Assembly: GCA_037179335.1 (NCBI GenBank)
Contig: JAKZHN010000014.1
Coordinates: 434,001-498,000, forward strand
Direction: 5' to 3'
From: Cyclaneusma minus
Lineage: Eukaryota; Ascomycota; Leotiomycetes; Marthamycetales; Marthamycetaceae
DNA length: 64,000 nucleotides
Part shown: positions 25,627 to 37,709 of the stretch, piece by piece
How positions within the stretch are numbered: position 1 is the stretch's first letter
Layout: each line of letters starts with the position of its first letter
Translations under genes and position numbers: made by a program
Notes under the pieces: model-generated
Database searches by the model: none
Seen by the model: only the letters and a program-made list of their open reading frames with translations
Told to the model about the DNA's origin: nothing

Positions 25627-26903
25627 CGTAGGACACGATATGACACGTTCTTCAAAGACGAAACGAGCGACGAGCAAAATAAGGCTGACAGCGAAGGACA
25701 GAGAAAACAGAGATAAAAAAGGGACAAGATGAAAAAGGAGGCAGAACATGAGATTAAATGAAAAGCTCAATTGAGGCTCACGGAAATAAAAGTGCCGCTC
25801 AGCCCCCAAGGCCAGAAGCATGCGGGCGGCTCGAATGGTAAAGCAGGTTGTCCCGGAGGAGGCGCATTCATGATCCACCCTTCCTGGCGACAGCGACGAG
25901 AACATGTAAATGCCGAAGCTGAAATGGCCAGTGGCTGAGACTGAGATGGCATCGCACATATATGGACAGCGAGCGGCCTTGGGCGAGTGAACAAGCAAGG
26001 CCAGTCACGACCCTTGTGATCTACGACGAAGGCGTTTGCTGTACGAGATGCGACACCAAAAGCAGATGCCGTCGTGGTGGGGCTGAACGGACGGAGAACT
26101 CGAATGGCAGCAATCCCGACTTGATGAGCCAAAAATGGAACGAAACCCGCTGCTCAAAGCATCGGCCCATCGCGTGGCGTAGATTAAGCATTTCGAATCG
26201 CGCCTAATGTTTAAATCCGTGAGTCGGTGTTGTTCAGTGGTGGGTAGAGCTGAGAGCGTGCGTGGTCTGGGAGAAGATTGTTGGGAGAGGAGGAGAGAGA
26301 GGATTCAAGGGCTGAAGGTCGAAGCGATCCACTTTTCAAGTGCCTGTCGGACTAAATGCTTTCAAAACTCGGGAAATCGAGATACTTAGGCCGTCCGACA
26401 CCACGTGATTGCTGTGCTCAAAATCCCAGGCATGTCAGCTACACGTTTGAAATGATGTTGATGCTTCTGTTACAGATGAAGATTTGGGATATTAGTACCT
26501 AGCGAGCTTCGTGACATTTCGATTTCGAGATAATTCCCGTCCCAAGTGTCATCACATCGTCAAAAAATCTCTTCTGCCACCGAGCAAAACCGCCCATTTT
26601 GCCTGTCAAATTGCCTGCTGGAGAACAGCAATACTCCTACCATGCCATGTGCTAACCCCAATGCTGAGTGCTCAACAGAAATGCGGAACGAGAGAGAAAT
26701 AGGGCGTCGAAATCAGAGATATGCTTCCTGCACCGCTATGCAACGCCCAAACGAAAAGCAACAAATCAAGGCCGTGTCGTATATTCATCCAGGGAGAGGA
26801 GGATTGTTGGAAGAAAAATTCCGTGAACTGGTGCCCTCCATTGTGTTGGGAGCTAAGTTATCGAAACGGCATCCTTCGTCTCGGAAGGTTCTGAAGAAGC
26901 AGA
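25627..26903. other. Intergenic, no gene seen
   Basis: Upstream region of the minus-strand membrane protein, then the 3' flank of the next minus-strand gene. Overlapping open frames have no support. Confidence 0.5.
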
Positions 26904-27560
26904 TCAGTATCCCGTCGTTGTAGGTGGCACCTCCCAATGTCGAAGCATTTGATCAACTGCCGTATTCCATTCCCAGGCAAAGCATGCACTCAATTGCGAT
27001 GCTTCTTGTTGGTCTGGCTCGCGACCACCCCACATTTCGGGCCGCGCGGCTTCGGATTCTGCGTATTGTTCTATCAGGCCGCTGTTCAGTTGTCCGGTAT
27101 TAGCTAAAGATGTTTCTCGGGAAGCAAACTTCTTCCTAGTGACCGACCAGGGGAACTGACTCATTGTGCATCTTGACCAGCACCAACCAAGCCATGTTCC
27201 AACTTCGATTGCTCTCCGGATCGTTCCTGACCCTCCATTTCGCATCTTCCAGTAGGTCGCTGCTGAAAGGATAGTTCCGCGTGATACCTCTCAACTCGGT
27301 CAACAGTTGATGATAGTCGACATAATAGGTCCAGGCCGCTGTCATAGGCTCCTGGAACTTTGCTGCCGTTTCTGCAGACGACGAGGCGACGATCTTTTCT
27401 ATCCGGCGGAGTTCGGTGAGCGTATTTACACGATGCGTGCGCAGGGAGTTTATGAGCTACAACTTGAGTCAGTTCAAGCCGATTCTGTCTGGTTTGCCGA
27501 AAAGTAGGGGATATGCGCGGTAAATCAAGGACTCACTTCACGAGTTCGACTAGAAGACAT
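26904..27560 (-). CDS. Small conserved-looking protein of unknown function (165 aa)
   Basis: Three exons (27537-27560, 27161-27456, 26904-27081) join in phase to 165 residues. Donors are GTGAGT and GTCAGT. The second intron has a CTAAT branch-like site and a CAG acceptor. The protein starts MSSSRTRELINSLRTHR and is soluble, helical and rich in charged residues. It has no signal peptide or membrane segment and is rich in Trp near its C-terminus (WEWNTAVDQMLRHWEVPP). Codon use and intron quality argue that it is a real gene. I do not recognise a family. The short first exon of eight codons makes the start the least certain part. Confidence 0.6.
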
Positions 27561-29905
27561 CTTGCTCGGTTGAAGCAGAACAGAGCAGGTGACCAAGTGT
27601 GAGGTAATTTGAAATTGGTCTGGCCGTAAATTTCAGATACTGAGAGTACAGGTAATAAAGTCGCGTCCCGTGAGTCGAGGTAAAGACCGAGTATAAATTC
27701 TGTAGGTCGTGGGGGTTCGCTTGTATTCATAAATACAAGTTCATGATCCCTTTGGAAAACAGGATGACTGCAAGCCCTAACCTAGGTACGACAATAGATG
27801 GTACCAGGTAATATCAGGCATATTCTTCCGGATGACGTCGAAGTTTATTATTATACCGAGAGTCTGACCCACCTATACTCCAGGCAAGGTATCGGGTTTT
27901 CCATGGTTGACGTTGTTCGAGCGGAAATGGCAATGCTCGCGAATTGGGTTGGGACGAATCACGGTGTTGAGGCGTCAGGATGATCCTACGGTCTCCTCTG
28001 GCACTGCCATTTTCAAGTCTGCCGAGCGGTAACAGCGTGACCAACGTGACAGTATGGCCAGTAATGAGGCTGCGGGATAGAGAAGCGGCCGAAGCTGCAG
28101 AATGGCTGGATAGCTATGATCCGTTGCATCAGCTGTGCAAGCCTCCCGAATGGACGTGGATCGAAGTGGATCCAGAATAGCTGTTTGATCTATCCCCCGA
28201 ATTCAGGGGGTGACTCAGGGTACGAGAAAGCGTGTCGCGAGGTTCAAACGATCTGCTGGAGGAGAAGTAGGCAGTTTACGAGGGCTGTCATGGTCAATGA
28301 CACAGCCTCCGAGCAAATACATCAACTCCCTGGTCTCACACTCGAGACCAGAACTGAAGGATTCGATGCGTTGTCCGTTGAATACCCTCGAGGGGTGATC
28401 GCGTGAGTCAAAGCAGTGGAGGAATCGTTCAACGAGTAATTTGTATGTAAACCCCACCATAATAAGGTGAGGCGTATGATTTCCACGCGAGTAGAGCAGA
28501 TAGATAAGTCTTACCTGGTCTCGAAGGATCCTTTGAAACGATGGAAGAACGTTGAGATATCAAACTATATTCGGTCGAACGGAGGTATAATGAGGGAAGC
28601 GGAGTGACCTGAGTTGTGGCATGTCAACTTAACTTGCCAACCCCTTTCAATGATGCCTCACTAGAGACTTAAACGACATCGTATATGCTCCTTTGGCGAA
28701 CCCTGCTTTGCCACATCCTCGTGGAATTGACCACGTGGAACAAGAGACATCGCGTTTCCCACTTGAGAAACCAGGAGATCTGCAAGGCAGTTTAGGCAAC
28801 GCAGCAGGGGATAAGGATCTGAGAGCGATGGAACGCAGCCGCGTGGGCGAGATGCAGTGCCATCTTGGTGGGGGGGGGGTCTCGTGGAATGTGCGAGGAC
28901 CTTGCATGAGACCCTGATACCAGGGCAGTGATCCGTCTTGGAATACAACCACTGCGTCACCACGGAGTTTTCTTGACAAGAGAAAGAATTTGTTTCCGCT
29001 CGTGTATCGTGAGATGGTACCTATGTTGTTGGTGTTTCATGGCTTACTTGGGGCTCAGTCCATGCAACTGGTGCAGCCGTGTCAGCGCTTAGAAACTTCC
29101 TACTCATGATTCAGAAAGGTAATAGACGTTTGGCATGTTGGCAGGCTAGAGCCTAGAGGCGGAGCTACCTCTCAATGTCCCGCAAGAGGCAATGGTCTTG
29201 GTTCCGGTCGGATGGATGGGCCAGGATGGCATCGTTTCGAGAGTGGTTGAAGCAACGGAAGTATGTGAGAATGAAGTACCGCTCTCCCCGTAAGCCGATC
29301 AACCGTCTGGGACTTGGGCTCGAGCTCGCTCTCTTCTGTGGCACGGAATCTGGTGGATGGGAGGAAAATGGCACTGAGTGATGTTGACAGTTGATGCTGC
29401 GATTTTTATTTTTAGGTGGTAAGCGCCGGCACAAATAGGCGCGAGTCTCGGAAAATGGTGCACCGGAGTCCGAGATTTTTGGACCCGCTTTGGCGCTGAC
29501 CACAACTTTGCTCCCCCTTTGATTGCTTCCGATCGACCGCATTTCGTCAAACCCCGGGCTTCCTCGCCCCCATTCCCCAAGCGTCTCTCCCTTTGAGACA
29601 GCCGTCAACACGTGGAGATCCGCCAGCGGAAACGCAGCCCGCGGGCCCACTTGATCCTTCGAAACCCGCCATTTCATCATGCCCAAGTTGGAGTGGTGAG
29701 AACAGAATCCTTTCTTGTTGTTACTTCGTCAACTTGTTAGTTGTTCCAGCCTCGGCCCTCGGCTGGCAAGGAAGCATTTGTGATCTCGAGGAGCTCAATC
29801 ATCCCTGCCGATATGTAGTCGCCCTACAGCGGGAGGATTTGAGCAAAGCCCTCAGCCCTACCTTATCAGTGGATCCGCGTGGAATTGTGTTATGACAGCA
29901 CTATC
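27561..29905. other. Gene-poor region with possible gene remnants
   Basis: Apart from the possible fragment at 27798-28180, I see only unsupported open frames. A run of nine or more G lies near 28868. Confidence 0.4.
27798..28180 (+). CDS. Possible small gene or remnant, unknown
   Basis: An ATG-started frame at 27798-27983 (VPGNIRHILPDDVEVYYYTE...) is followed by a second frame at 27980-28180 ending WLDSYDPLHQLCKPPEWTWIEVDPE. Both have coding-like composition and would fit one protein of about 110 residues, but I found no intron that joins them in phase. It may be a decayed gene or two chance frames. Confidence 0.25.
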
Positions 29906-30253
29906 TCATAGAGCGCTCTTACATGTAGGTATCGTTTTATTCACAAATAGATAAAGTTGCCTCGTTTCGACTGGTACGTTCTTGACAGCAGTGCAATAGA
30001 ATCTGGATCTAAGCAGCTCATGAAGCATCACATGGCTTTCGCAGCGCCTAGATGTATTCCAAGATCCTGGACGACCGCCTTGCTCATGCAGATCCAGTCT
30101 CACAAGGCTCTCTCGACTTTCGTCCCAGCTGTCTAGCCAGACTCTAGGAAGTCTATTCAAGACCGCGAGTTTGTGACCAGGGGATAATGAAATACAATCT
30201 TGTATTACAAACCGTACCTCTTCAGCACGACTTGGCACCGGGCTCGATGCCAT
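29906..30253 (-). CDS. Hypothetical protein, 115 aa, single exon
   Basis: This is an ATG-started frame with stop TGA at 29906-29908. The product is soluble and charged (MASSPVPSRAEEVRFVIQD at the start), with no signal peptide, membrane helix or recognisable motif. Support is only the intact frame and plausible codon use, so it could be chance. Confidence 0.3.
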   Translation of the reverse strand: MASSPVPSRAEEVRFVIQDCISLSPGHKLAVLNRLPRVWLDSWDESRESLVRLDLHEQGGRPGSWNTSRRCESHVMLHELLRSRFYCTAVKNVPVETRQLYLFVNKTIPTCKSAL

Positions 30254-30726
30254 CCAGAATGCCAGTCCACTGTCCGCTGTTAACTATTGTGAGCCCTGAG
30301 TTGGGATGCAAACATCATAAGAGAGACATACCATAGTTTGGAAAATCATGATTCTCAGCCAGCTTGCAACAGGCTTTGTGAGATGTGCGTGAAGCAATCT
30401 CCCCACTATGAAAGCCCTAGACCGGCCCCTGAAATCACCGCAAGCGTTCCTCCCGTTCCGATGCTATTTCGCGCCTACCGAACACTAAAGGGTGGAAGAT
30501 GTCGGACCACAAGGGTCAGCCGCACGTGCTCCTGCGTGCCCGAGGAACCCAAGCGGTATACCGCCAAACTGATTCCCCGATCGAATGCTATCTCCGCACG
30601 AGGGACTTTGAAGTGTGCAAGATGTTCCCAAGTCTCCTCGTCCATCTTTGCACCATCGCGCCGAGCAGGTCAATTGAGGTCATTCGTGGTCTCCCCATCC
30701 CTCAACGCGAATTCTTTATTGAGAGA
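30254..30726. other. Leader/upstream region of the SET protein gene
   Basis: The SET gene's frame stays open upstream to 30499, but that part lacks family similarity, so it is treated as leader sequence. Confidence 0.4.
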
Positions 30727-32621
30727 ATGCCTCCCAAGCAAAAGGAGCGAAAGGGACCCTCTGCTGCCGCCAAGGCGCAGGGCACTCCACCCGTTTCCGG
30801 CCCCCAGTCCGTAGCTATCGAGGATGTCAACAAGGCCATCCTAGCTACCATCACAACACTTTACAAGCTCTCCGCTGACTGGTCTCACATCGTCGTGCCT
30901 CCAACTTGCCGCGGTCTCGGTACCAATGTCCGTATCCCAGCAGGCAGCGAAATCTTGCGAATTGATGGACCCATAGCCCACGCCCTCGAGATGTTCAGCA
31001 TCGCGAGCGCCTGCGACAACTGTCTTACAGCTGAAGCCGACCATCTCGGTCTAGTCAGTTCCTCGGAACCAGTTGAGCTGAAGGCTTGTGTGGACTGCGG
31101 TGTGGTCAAGTTCTGTTCGGAGGTAAGGCGCCAGGCAGAGAGCTATTTTCAGAGAGTGAGAACTAACTGGAGAACAGGAGTGCCGAGAGACCGCATGGGA
31201 TGTCTTCCACAAATACGAATGCAGGACGCTTAAGATGACAAAAGATATGGTCGTCTGGAATGCTTCTCTGCTCCTCTTCTTCCGTCTTCTGATCCGCCGC
31301 GCTCGCGGCCAAATCCCAGATTCGGTGTGGACAGTGATCAAGACCTTTGATTCGCACATCGAGAAGATGGCCTCCGACGATTCCGATCGCCAATATGTTC
31401 CCATGATACGTCAAACAGTCATGGAGTTCTCTAGGAAGCAGCCCACTGAGCTGCCCACTGCTATCACTGAATCGTTGGACGAGCTTGCCGAACTGTACTT
31501 TCGGGTATGTTAGACTTTGAACCGAGTTGGGTTTGGATTGCATGGATATGAAGCTGACCGTGATGTAATGACAGATCAGAAATAACACGAACCGACACAC
31601 CTCCGTGCCCGCCAGATGCTTCCACCCAGCGGCAGCTATGGTCAATCACTCGTGTGTGCCAAATGCAGCGTGGGTTTTCGAGGGAACGTCAATGAGACTG
31701 CGGTCGCTCCAGGATATCGAGCTGAATAAGGAGATAACTGTTTCTTACCTGGACCGGCCCGAGAACTATGAAAGGAGACGTGCAGAATTGGATCAGGAGC
31801 ATTACTTCGAGTGTAACTGTAAGCCTTCTTCCTCCATCTTGTAGCCCCCACCGAACACGATACTAACAGCCATAGGCCAAAAATGCTCGGATCACGACAA
31901 GAGCACACCTTCGACCCCCAGAATCCCGCAACCTTGCTTCGAGAGCACACGTGCTCAGCTGGTGAGACTGCTTCAATCGATTCGTACAACTTCAGTATCT
32001 CCTGTACGCCTCGCGACCATCGAGCAGGAAATACAGGAGATCGTCCAAGGTGCGACTTCCGAAGGCAATTTCGTATGGCCAATCCAGGCTTACCCAATGT
32101 ACGATCTCCTGAACATCCTTGCAACTCTCTACACAACAAATCATCAGGCATCAGCGGCCATGCGCTGCCACCTGAAGATGAACCTCCTCTGGGGCACCCG
32201 GTCAGGACTACCCGTGTACAGCAGTCTCCGCATACTACCTTTTTACCAGATGCTTCTCTTCCTGCGAGCCCACGGCGGCGAAATTGTCATCAAGGCCGAT
32301 GAGAATGTTAAGGAGACCAGCGACGAGGAAAATATGCTCTTGATGTTCCTGTACGCACATGCACTCGTAGTGTGGGGTGTGAAAGGATACGGTCCAGACA
32401 CGCGGCTAAGCGGGGAGCTAGAGAAGATGCGGATGCGTGAGATGAGGAGGAACCGCAAGATGCTTGAAATGGGCAAGAGTGCCGAGGAGATACGTGAGAT
32501 TGGGAAGGGAGTACAGGAGAGCTTGTGCAAGGCCGCTGGGATCACTTCTGAGGAGGATTTGAAGTCAGCCGGGGATTTCATGGATGAGATCATGACCACG
32601 ATCATCCAGAGTCAATCGTAG
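30727..32621 (+). CDS. SET domain protein with MYND-type zinc finger (SMYD-like lysine methyltransferase)
   Basis: Exons 30727-31122, 31178-31504, 31575-31818 and 31876-32621 join in frame to 570 residues. A MYND-like cysteine cluster lies at about residues 96-150 (CDNC, CVDCGVVKFCSEEC, then a His/Cys end in FHKYEC). It is inserted in the SET domain, as in the SMYD family. The SET core motif MVNHSCVPNAAW follows at about residue 264, and a post-SET CNCQKC later. A helical C-terminal region of TPR-like length completes the protein. Such proteins use S-adenosylmethionine to methylate lysines of histones or other proteins; the substrate cannot be inferred. The ATG at 30727 was chosen because MPPKQKERK begins a typical basic N-terminus. 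Confidence 0.88.
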
Positions 32622-33271
32622 ATTCTCGGCTGATGTGTTCAAGGATCGAGACCTTGCACGTCAAAAAGCAAGTCGGCATGGTGTAAGATAGGGTATTACG
32701 CTGGTTTTTCTACCTGCAACAGGTTTTCCAGTGTAAATAGCTTAACTTACAACCATGATCGGTCTGCAGATCTATCAGATAGATGAATCGGACGGTAAAC
32801 TTAGAAAAGTGAATAGATCACTCACCTGCAAAATCATAGCCATCAAGTGAATCAGCTTTGCGCAGTGTGACAAGAGACCGCGATGAGAGCCTGCAATTAC
32901 TTTCTCACAGCGTCGACAGAGAGACGGAGCATACAATGTTGTGATTGCGCTGAAAATCGAAGCATCTGGAAGGCAAAGCAACCTTCGAGCAGTCGGTGGG
33001 GAAACCCCACCCGAGATTATATTGCTTCGGGGGTATTGTCGTGTCGGCCAAACGCTGCAATCTAGTCAGCCCAAAGGGCTATGCGGAAGTCTCGTTGCCT
33101 CTTCACCCTGTACTGCCAGACTTAATGTACAGTTGTATCCATGCCCGTATAGCCGAGCGACGCCGAGGTGAGCGGACACTTTGGCACGCTTCTGCTTCTA
33201 TATATTCCTGGGTAGAATACTTCCTTGGTATTCAAAGATGATACCTCCAAGAAGAGAGACTGCATACTCTC
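32622..33271. other. Convergent intergenic region, nothing seen
   Basis: 3' flanks of the SET gene (+) and NFU1 (-). No supported feature. Confidence 0.45.
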
Positions 33272-34263
33272 TCATTCCACGGTATCCAAGCTACCCTTGC
33301 CGACAGTGGAAGGCGGTGCTTCACCTTTCTGTTGCCTAAGTTTCTCCTCGAATTTGGCAAACTCCTTGATCGCGATTTCTTCCTCCTGGTCCAACACCTG
33401 AGTCACACCCTTTACTTCCTCGATCTGTACCAGTGTCAGCGACGGCACATTCTCCCAATATCCAAGACTCGGGATGTGCTTACATAGTGCATGAGCATCG
33501 ACTCAATGCCATTCTTTAAAGTGACGGTACTTGAATCACAAGTACGGCAGGCACCGCGCAACTTCAGCATCACATTTCCGCCCTCAAATCCCCGGAACTC
33601 AATATCACCGCCATCCTCTTGGATGGAGGGTCGGATGCGCGTTTCCAGAAGCTCCTTGATTGCGCCCACGACTTCATCGTCATTCTCGTCGTATGCCAAA
33701 GAGTCTTGTTCTGCGCCTTCCTGGCCCTTCTCCTGACCGGCCTTGCTCTCAACAATATTGACGATGGGTTGGCCAGAGCTGACGGCCTCGGTGATCAGGC
33801 TAAAGACTTCCGGTTTGATATATGCCCAGTTGGCATCTGACGACTTAGTGACGGTGATGAAGTCGGGTCCATAGAAAACCGAAGTGATTCCGTCAATGTT
33901 CATCAATTTCGCAGCAAGTGGCGAGGGATTCGGAGGCGTGATGGTAGATCGCGGTGAGAGATATTCAAGGAACGGTGAATTGAGACTTTCTGGGATGACA
34001 CGATGATTTGGTAGGAATTTGAGGGCATCAGAATTTGGCGTGCTCTCGGTTTGGATGAATATGGTTCTGCTGTCTCCCAGGGCCAGAGGGAACAGGGAGA
34101 TGGATGACTGATGTAGAGGCTGTACGACGGGTCTCTTGGTGGCGCTCGATGCTGTCAAAGCTGGCAGTCGTCCATAGGTATGCGCGTACCTCACTATCGA
34201 GGCATTCGGAGTGGCAGACAGTCGCCGCGACAGCGAGGCGGGCAGATGGCGTTTCACGAACAT
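33272..34263 (-). CDS. NFU1: Mitochondrial iron-sulfur cluster scaffold Nfu1
   Basis: Nfu1 delivers [4Fe-4S] clusters to mitochondrial enzymes such as lipoate synthase and respiratory subunits. Two exons (33484-34263 and 33272-33424) give 310 residues. A basic, Arg-rich presequence for mitochondrial import opens the protein (MFVKRHLPASLSRRLSA). The Nfu N-terminal domain follows (about residues 70-165, motifs TPNSDALKFLP and SPLAAKLMNIDGI). The NifU-like C-terminal domain includes the motif IRPSIQEDGGDI and the cluster-binding CRTC at about residues 239-242. The short second exon supplies the Glu/Lys-rich C-terminus. Both domains have the usual spacing. Confidence 0.94.
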
Positions 34264-34803
34264 CGGGGAATACTTATTTATCGGTGAAGGTGAGCGGTAC
34301 TTCAGACTTGATATCCAGAGGCCTCGAGATTCGAGAAGTCCAAATATGGGCAGTTGACGTATGTTGTTTGAACTATGTGCTTATGAAGCTATGTTCCAAT
34401 TGGCTGAACTTCCGCCCCACAAATCCCAGTGGCAGTGACCTGTGGCACGGCGCGCTAGTGTCCCAAAAAAAATTGAAGTTGCTCATGTGTGCGCGCTGTC
34501 ACCGGGAAATCTCGTCGATGGCTGAACTGCGATCTCCTACCTCCACTGCTCTCAGGCTCCAACCTCGAGAGCGGTAAAGCGGAGCGGTAAGAGCGCTTTT
34601 TCGCGACAGCAGCGATGAAAAACAGCAGCAGCCTCCCCCACAAATCCGCCTAACGTGATTGCTCTGGTCGCTGGCAAGCCGTCCGGAAGACCGCAACAAA
34701 ACCGCATCATGTCGCGATACGGCGCCTGAATCCACTGATCCTACTCTTCGCTCTTCCATCATTGAGTAAATATCAACTCGAATCGCTCTACCCAGTATCC
34801 GCC
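34264..34803. other. Divergent promoter region of NFU1 and the zf-HIT gene
   Basis: 540 bp between two divergent starts. No specific site is recognised. Confidence 0.45.
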
Positions 34804-35425
34804 ATGTCTTCGACCACCCCAGAACCAGAGGCGAACGGCCCGGTCAGAAAGCGTTGCGAAGTCTGCGAATCCCTACTTCCCAAATACAAGTGCCCGCAAT
34901 GTGAGCTGCCATAGTATGTCGAAACCATTCCACTTCTGTCGGCCATAACCTTGCGCTGATATCGTGTCCAGCTGCTCCATCGCCTGCGCCAGAACCCATC
35001 GAGCTGGCCATGGTGAACCCAAGCCGCGCCCTCTCGCGCCCGTAGATAACAACGTCCCCACCCCCAAACCAGTGGCCAAATCCACTCCCTCTGATCCATA
35101 CCTCGCCCTCGAACGTTCGGAAGAACTACAGACGCTCTTTGCCAAATACCCTCTTCTGCGCTCGCAGCTCCAGGCCGTCGCCAAAGCCGCAGAACAACCG
35201 GCGGATGGTTTCTGGGCCAGAGTATGGACTCCAGGCAAGGGTGCCGTCGACGGTATGAACGTGTTGGAGAACCTGTTGCGAGAGGAAGAGGGCGTCGTCG
35301 AATATGCGGACTTGGTGATGAGGATTTTCACGGGCCAGGAATTTGACTGTATCGGTATGATTCAGCAGCAGGTGAAGGTGGAAGATGCCGAGTTCGTCAA
35401 CATGCTGCTGAAGAAAGAACGCTAG
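34804..35425 (+). CDS. HIT-type zinc finger protein (Hit1/ZNHIT3-like)
   Basis: Exons 34804-34913 and 34972-35425 join inside the zinc finger to a 187-residue protein. The zf-HIT pattern is complete: C-x2-C at CEVC, C-x2-C at CPQC, then YCSIAC and a His/His end in RTHRAGH (about residues 18-52). The rest is helical with a Pro-rich linker. Small zf-HIT proteins of this shape serve in box C/D snoRNP assembly (yeast Hit1) or chromatin remodelling. The size and single N-terminal finger fit Hit1/ZNHIT3 best, but this is inference. Confidence 0.85.
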
Positions 35426-36481
35426 CAGAGTGGATGTCTGATATGACTTGACCGGGACTCAGGAAAGGCACATCGGAAGCGAGAGGGGGTCATCACGTAT
35501 GATCCCCGAGGCATCGGGATCCAGGCTGTGGGAGCAACAGCATCTCTCATGCTACGCGCAGGATTTTTGAGCAGGAATCTTGTCGCCTCTTACACAATGA
35601 ACTGTGGGAGGCTTGAAGACTCGGCTTCCGCGCCCGTTGCGATACAACGCTCTAGTATCACAACACCACTGGTTTCCCACATGTGGTTCCCCAGATGGGC
35701 AGCATCTTGTAGGCGTTCTAGAGGATACTTTGGGAGGCACATCGCATCCAAAATGGAGACACAGAAGCCAAAATTAAATACAAAGAACATAAACCTCAAC
35801 GTCTTGGACCATCTTGCAGTGACATGACATGATCAGGCTATCTCACACTCTTTCAGAGACTCTCTGCCGGCCACTGTCTTCAAGTGGCTCACGACCTATT
35901 TGCTGAGTTGATACTGTTATACGACAAAATTCTTGAACCCCCCCTTGATGATTAGGACATCCCAATGATGAGAATATCTCCAAGATTGGGAATATCCCCA
36001 GTGATCAGGAATGTCAATAAGGATTAGGAATATCCCCAATGATCAGGAATATCAATAAGGATTACAAACAGTTCAAAGAATGAGGAACTACAGACATTTT
36101 AAAATCTGGATCTGACTGCTGCCACATGGTTGAGAAGTCAAGGGGTTGGAGGTGCAGGCTTCAATTTGTCGCGTACTATGTTGAGGGATGCTTGACCGAA
36201 ACCGCACATCGTGGGTCTGATCCACTTGCGCATCACTTCAAAAAATCGGCCAAAAATACAAAACATACAACAGCAGGTATTCGCTGGTGGTCACCCACCC
36301 AACTACTAATCTGCCGATCTAAGGCTTGTGTATGCAAGAGCGGACGGGTTTGCCAATTCTCCTTAGTCTATGGTCGTATGTGTCAGTTGTCTTCAGACCT
36401 GTCCACATATCCTCGTGAGCTTATTCACGTGTGGTTAAAAGTTTTTCTTGCAGTAACGTACACATGTCAACCTTTCACTCT
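35426..36481. other. Intergenic with short repeats
   Basis: It holds the repeat at 35940-36075 and otherwise only unsupported open frames. Confidence 0.45.
35940..36075. repeat. Imperfect tandem repeat, unit about 30-38 nt
   Basis: About four units of the type AATGATCAGGAATATCAATA followed by AGGATTAGGAATATCCCC. A related segment in opposite orientation occurs at 42765-42895 (for example TTGATCACCGGAGATATTCT). Confidence 0.65.
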
Positions 36482-37430
36482 TCAGACTTCGCGTCGACTC
36501 AGCTTGCCCAGCAAAGCGCTCAGCGTCACTTTCTTGAGCAGACAGCCTGCTCGTGCCCTCGCTCCTCCTCCTTGGGCCCCCTTGGCATCTTTGGATGTTT
36601 TGGTTTTCTCTTCTTCCAACTGCGGATCTACCTGCTTGGGCTCATCCAGCACAACCCTTTGCACATCTTGGGACCCATCGCTTTGACGTCTCAGGTCGAC
36701 CAACAAAGGTCTGAACCCAAGTCCTCCAGCCACCAACGAGGAAGTTTCCTGCTGCTCAGTTTGTTGCTCTCGCTGGGTTCCTTGACTTTGTTGTTCCCGC
36801 TGCTGTTCTGAAAATGTGTGTAGTGGGAGCGGCCATGTTTTCCTGGTATCGTCAGTGGGTTGCGATTTGTCGAGGCTCTGGGTAGGTTGGGAGTTGCTGC
36901 GGTTGCTGGCTATGGAACGGAGTCCTGTGGTTTGATCGGTGGATGTTGCTGCTTCAGGGTTGATGTTAGGAGGGACTGGATAGAGGCGTTTTCGGATCCA
37001 TTTGGGCTGGTCTAGGGTCCCTGTGCGGACGAATTCGAAGGCTGCTTGTTGGTAGGCGTGGGGGTAGGTTTCTGTCACTGTGCTTCTGGTACGGCTTTTT
37101 GACAGGCATTTTGGAGAAGGTGAGGGCTGGAGCGAGGCAGACTGGGTCTCGGGGGTTTGGCTTGGGTCTGCTGGTTTTGACAAGTTGAAGGGGTTGGGAT
37201 GTGGGAGGCGGATGCTGTCTGGGTGTTTTGGCTTTTGGTTTTGGGGTGTGGAAGATTGCTGGGCTTTCTTGTTTTTCTTTGTGGTGGGCAGACTCGAGGC
37301 GATCCCCCACCAAGATCTAGAACAGCAGCTAGTAGGGCGGCCGGCAGACGACTTAACTTCTGCTGGGGACGTAGAGTGACGACTTAACTTCGACAACAGC
37401 CTCGCTGCGCCTCTTCGCTCATCCAACTCG
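36482..37430 (-). CDS. Hypothetical protein, 5' end unresolved
   Basis: A 310-codon open frame ends at 36482. It is Pro/Gln/Ser-rich except for a compact conserved-looking segment (ETYPHAYQQAAFEFVRTGTL, then WIRKRLYPVPPNINPE) encoded around 36960-37080. It contains no in-frame ATG, so translation must start in another exon. A candidate is the ATG at 37471-37473 on this strand, but I found no intron that joins it in phase. Direct repeats of GACGACTTAACTTC (near 37347 and 37378) lie at this end. It is divergent from the RasGEF gene, whose ATG is 280 bp away. Function unknown. Confidence 0.4.
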
Positions 37431-37709
37431 ACCCACGCAACATCGGGTGGCGATAAACAACAGCTGTTGGCATGACGAGGCCCGGCGCCGGCGAGCCCTT
37501 ATATTGAGCATCGAGGTGCCTGCGACGTGCGAACGGAAGCGCGGATTGACTGCAGGCACGCGGCTGCAGGACTGGCGTGCGCGCACTTGCAATATCTTTC
37601 CAGCCTTTCGAGATCATCGTCGGTCCAGTCGCGCGGATTGCTTTGGCGACAGGGATCAGCCTGGGACGGGGGTGGAGCTCGCACCCTATTTCAGGACAGC
37701 ATATCCACC

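Noticed and set aside
29165..29686. 173-codon minus-strand open frame
   Set aside because: Low-information sequence with no start context, motif or intron structure; likely chance.
31883..32302. Alternative frame within the last SET-gene exon
   Set aside because: The intron 31819-31875 joins the post-SET CNC to QKC in the other frame, which stays open to the proper stop.
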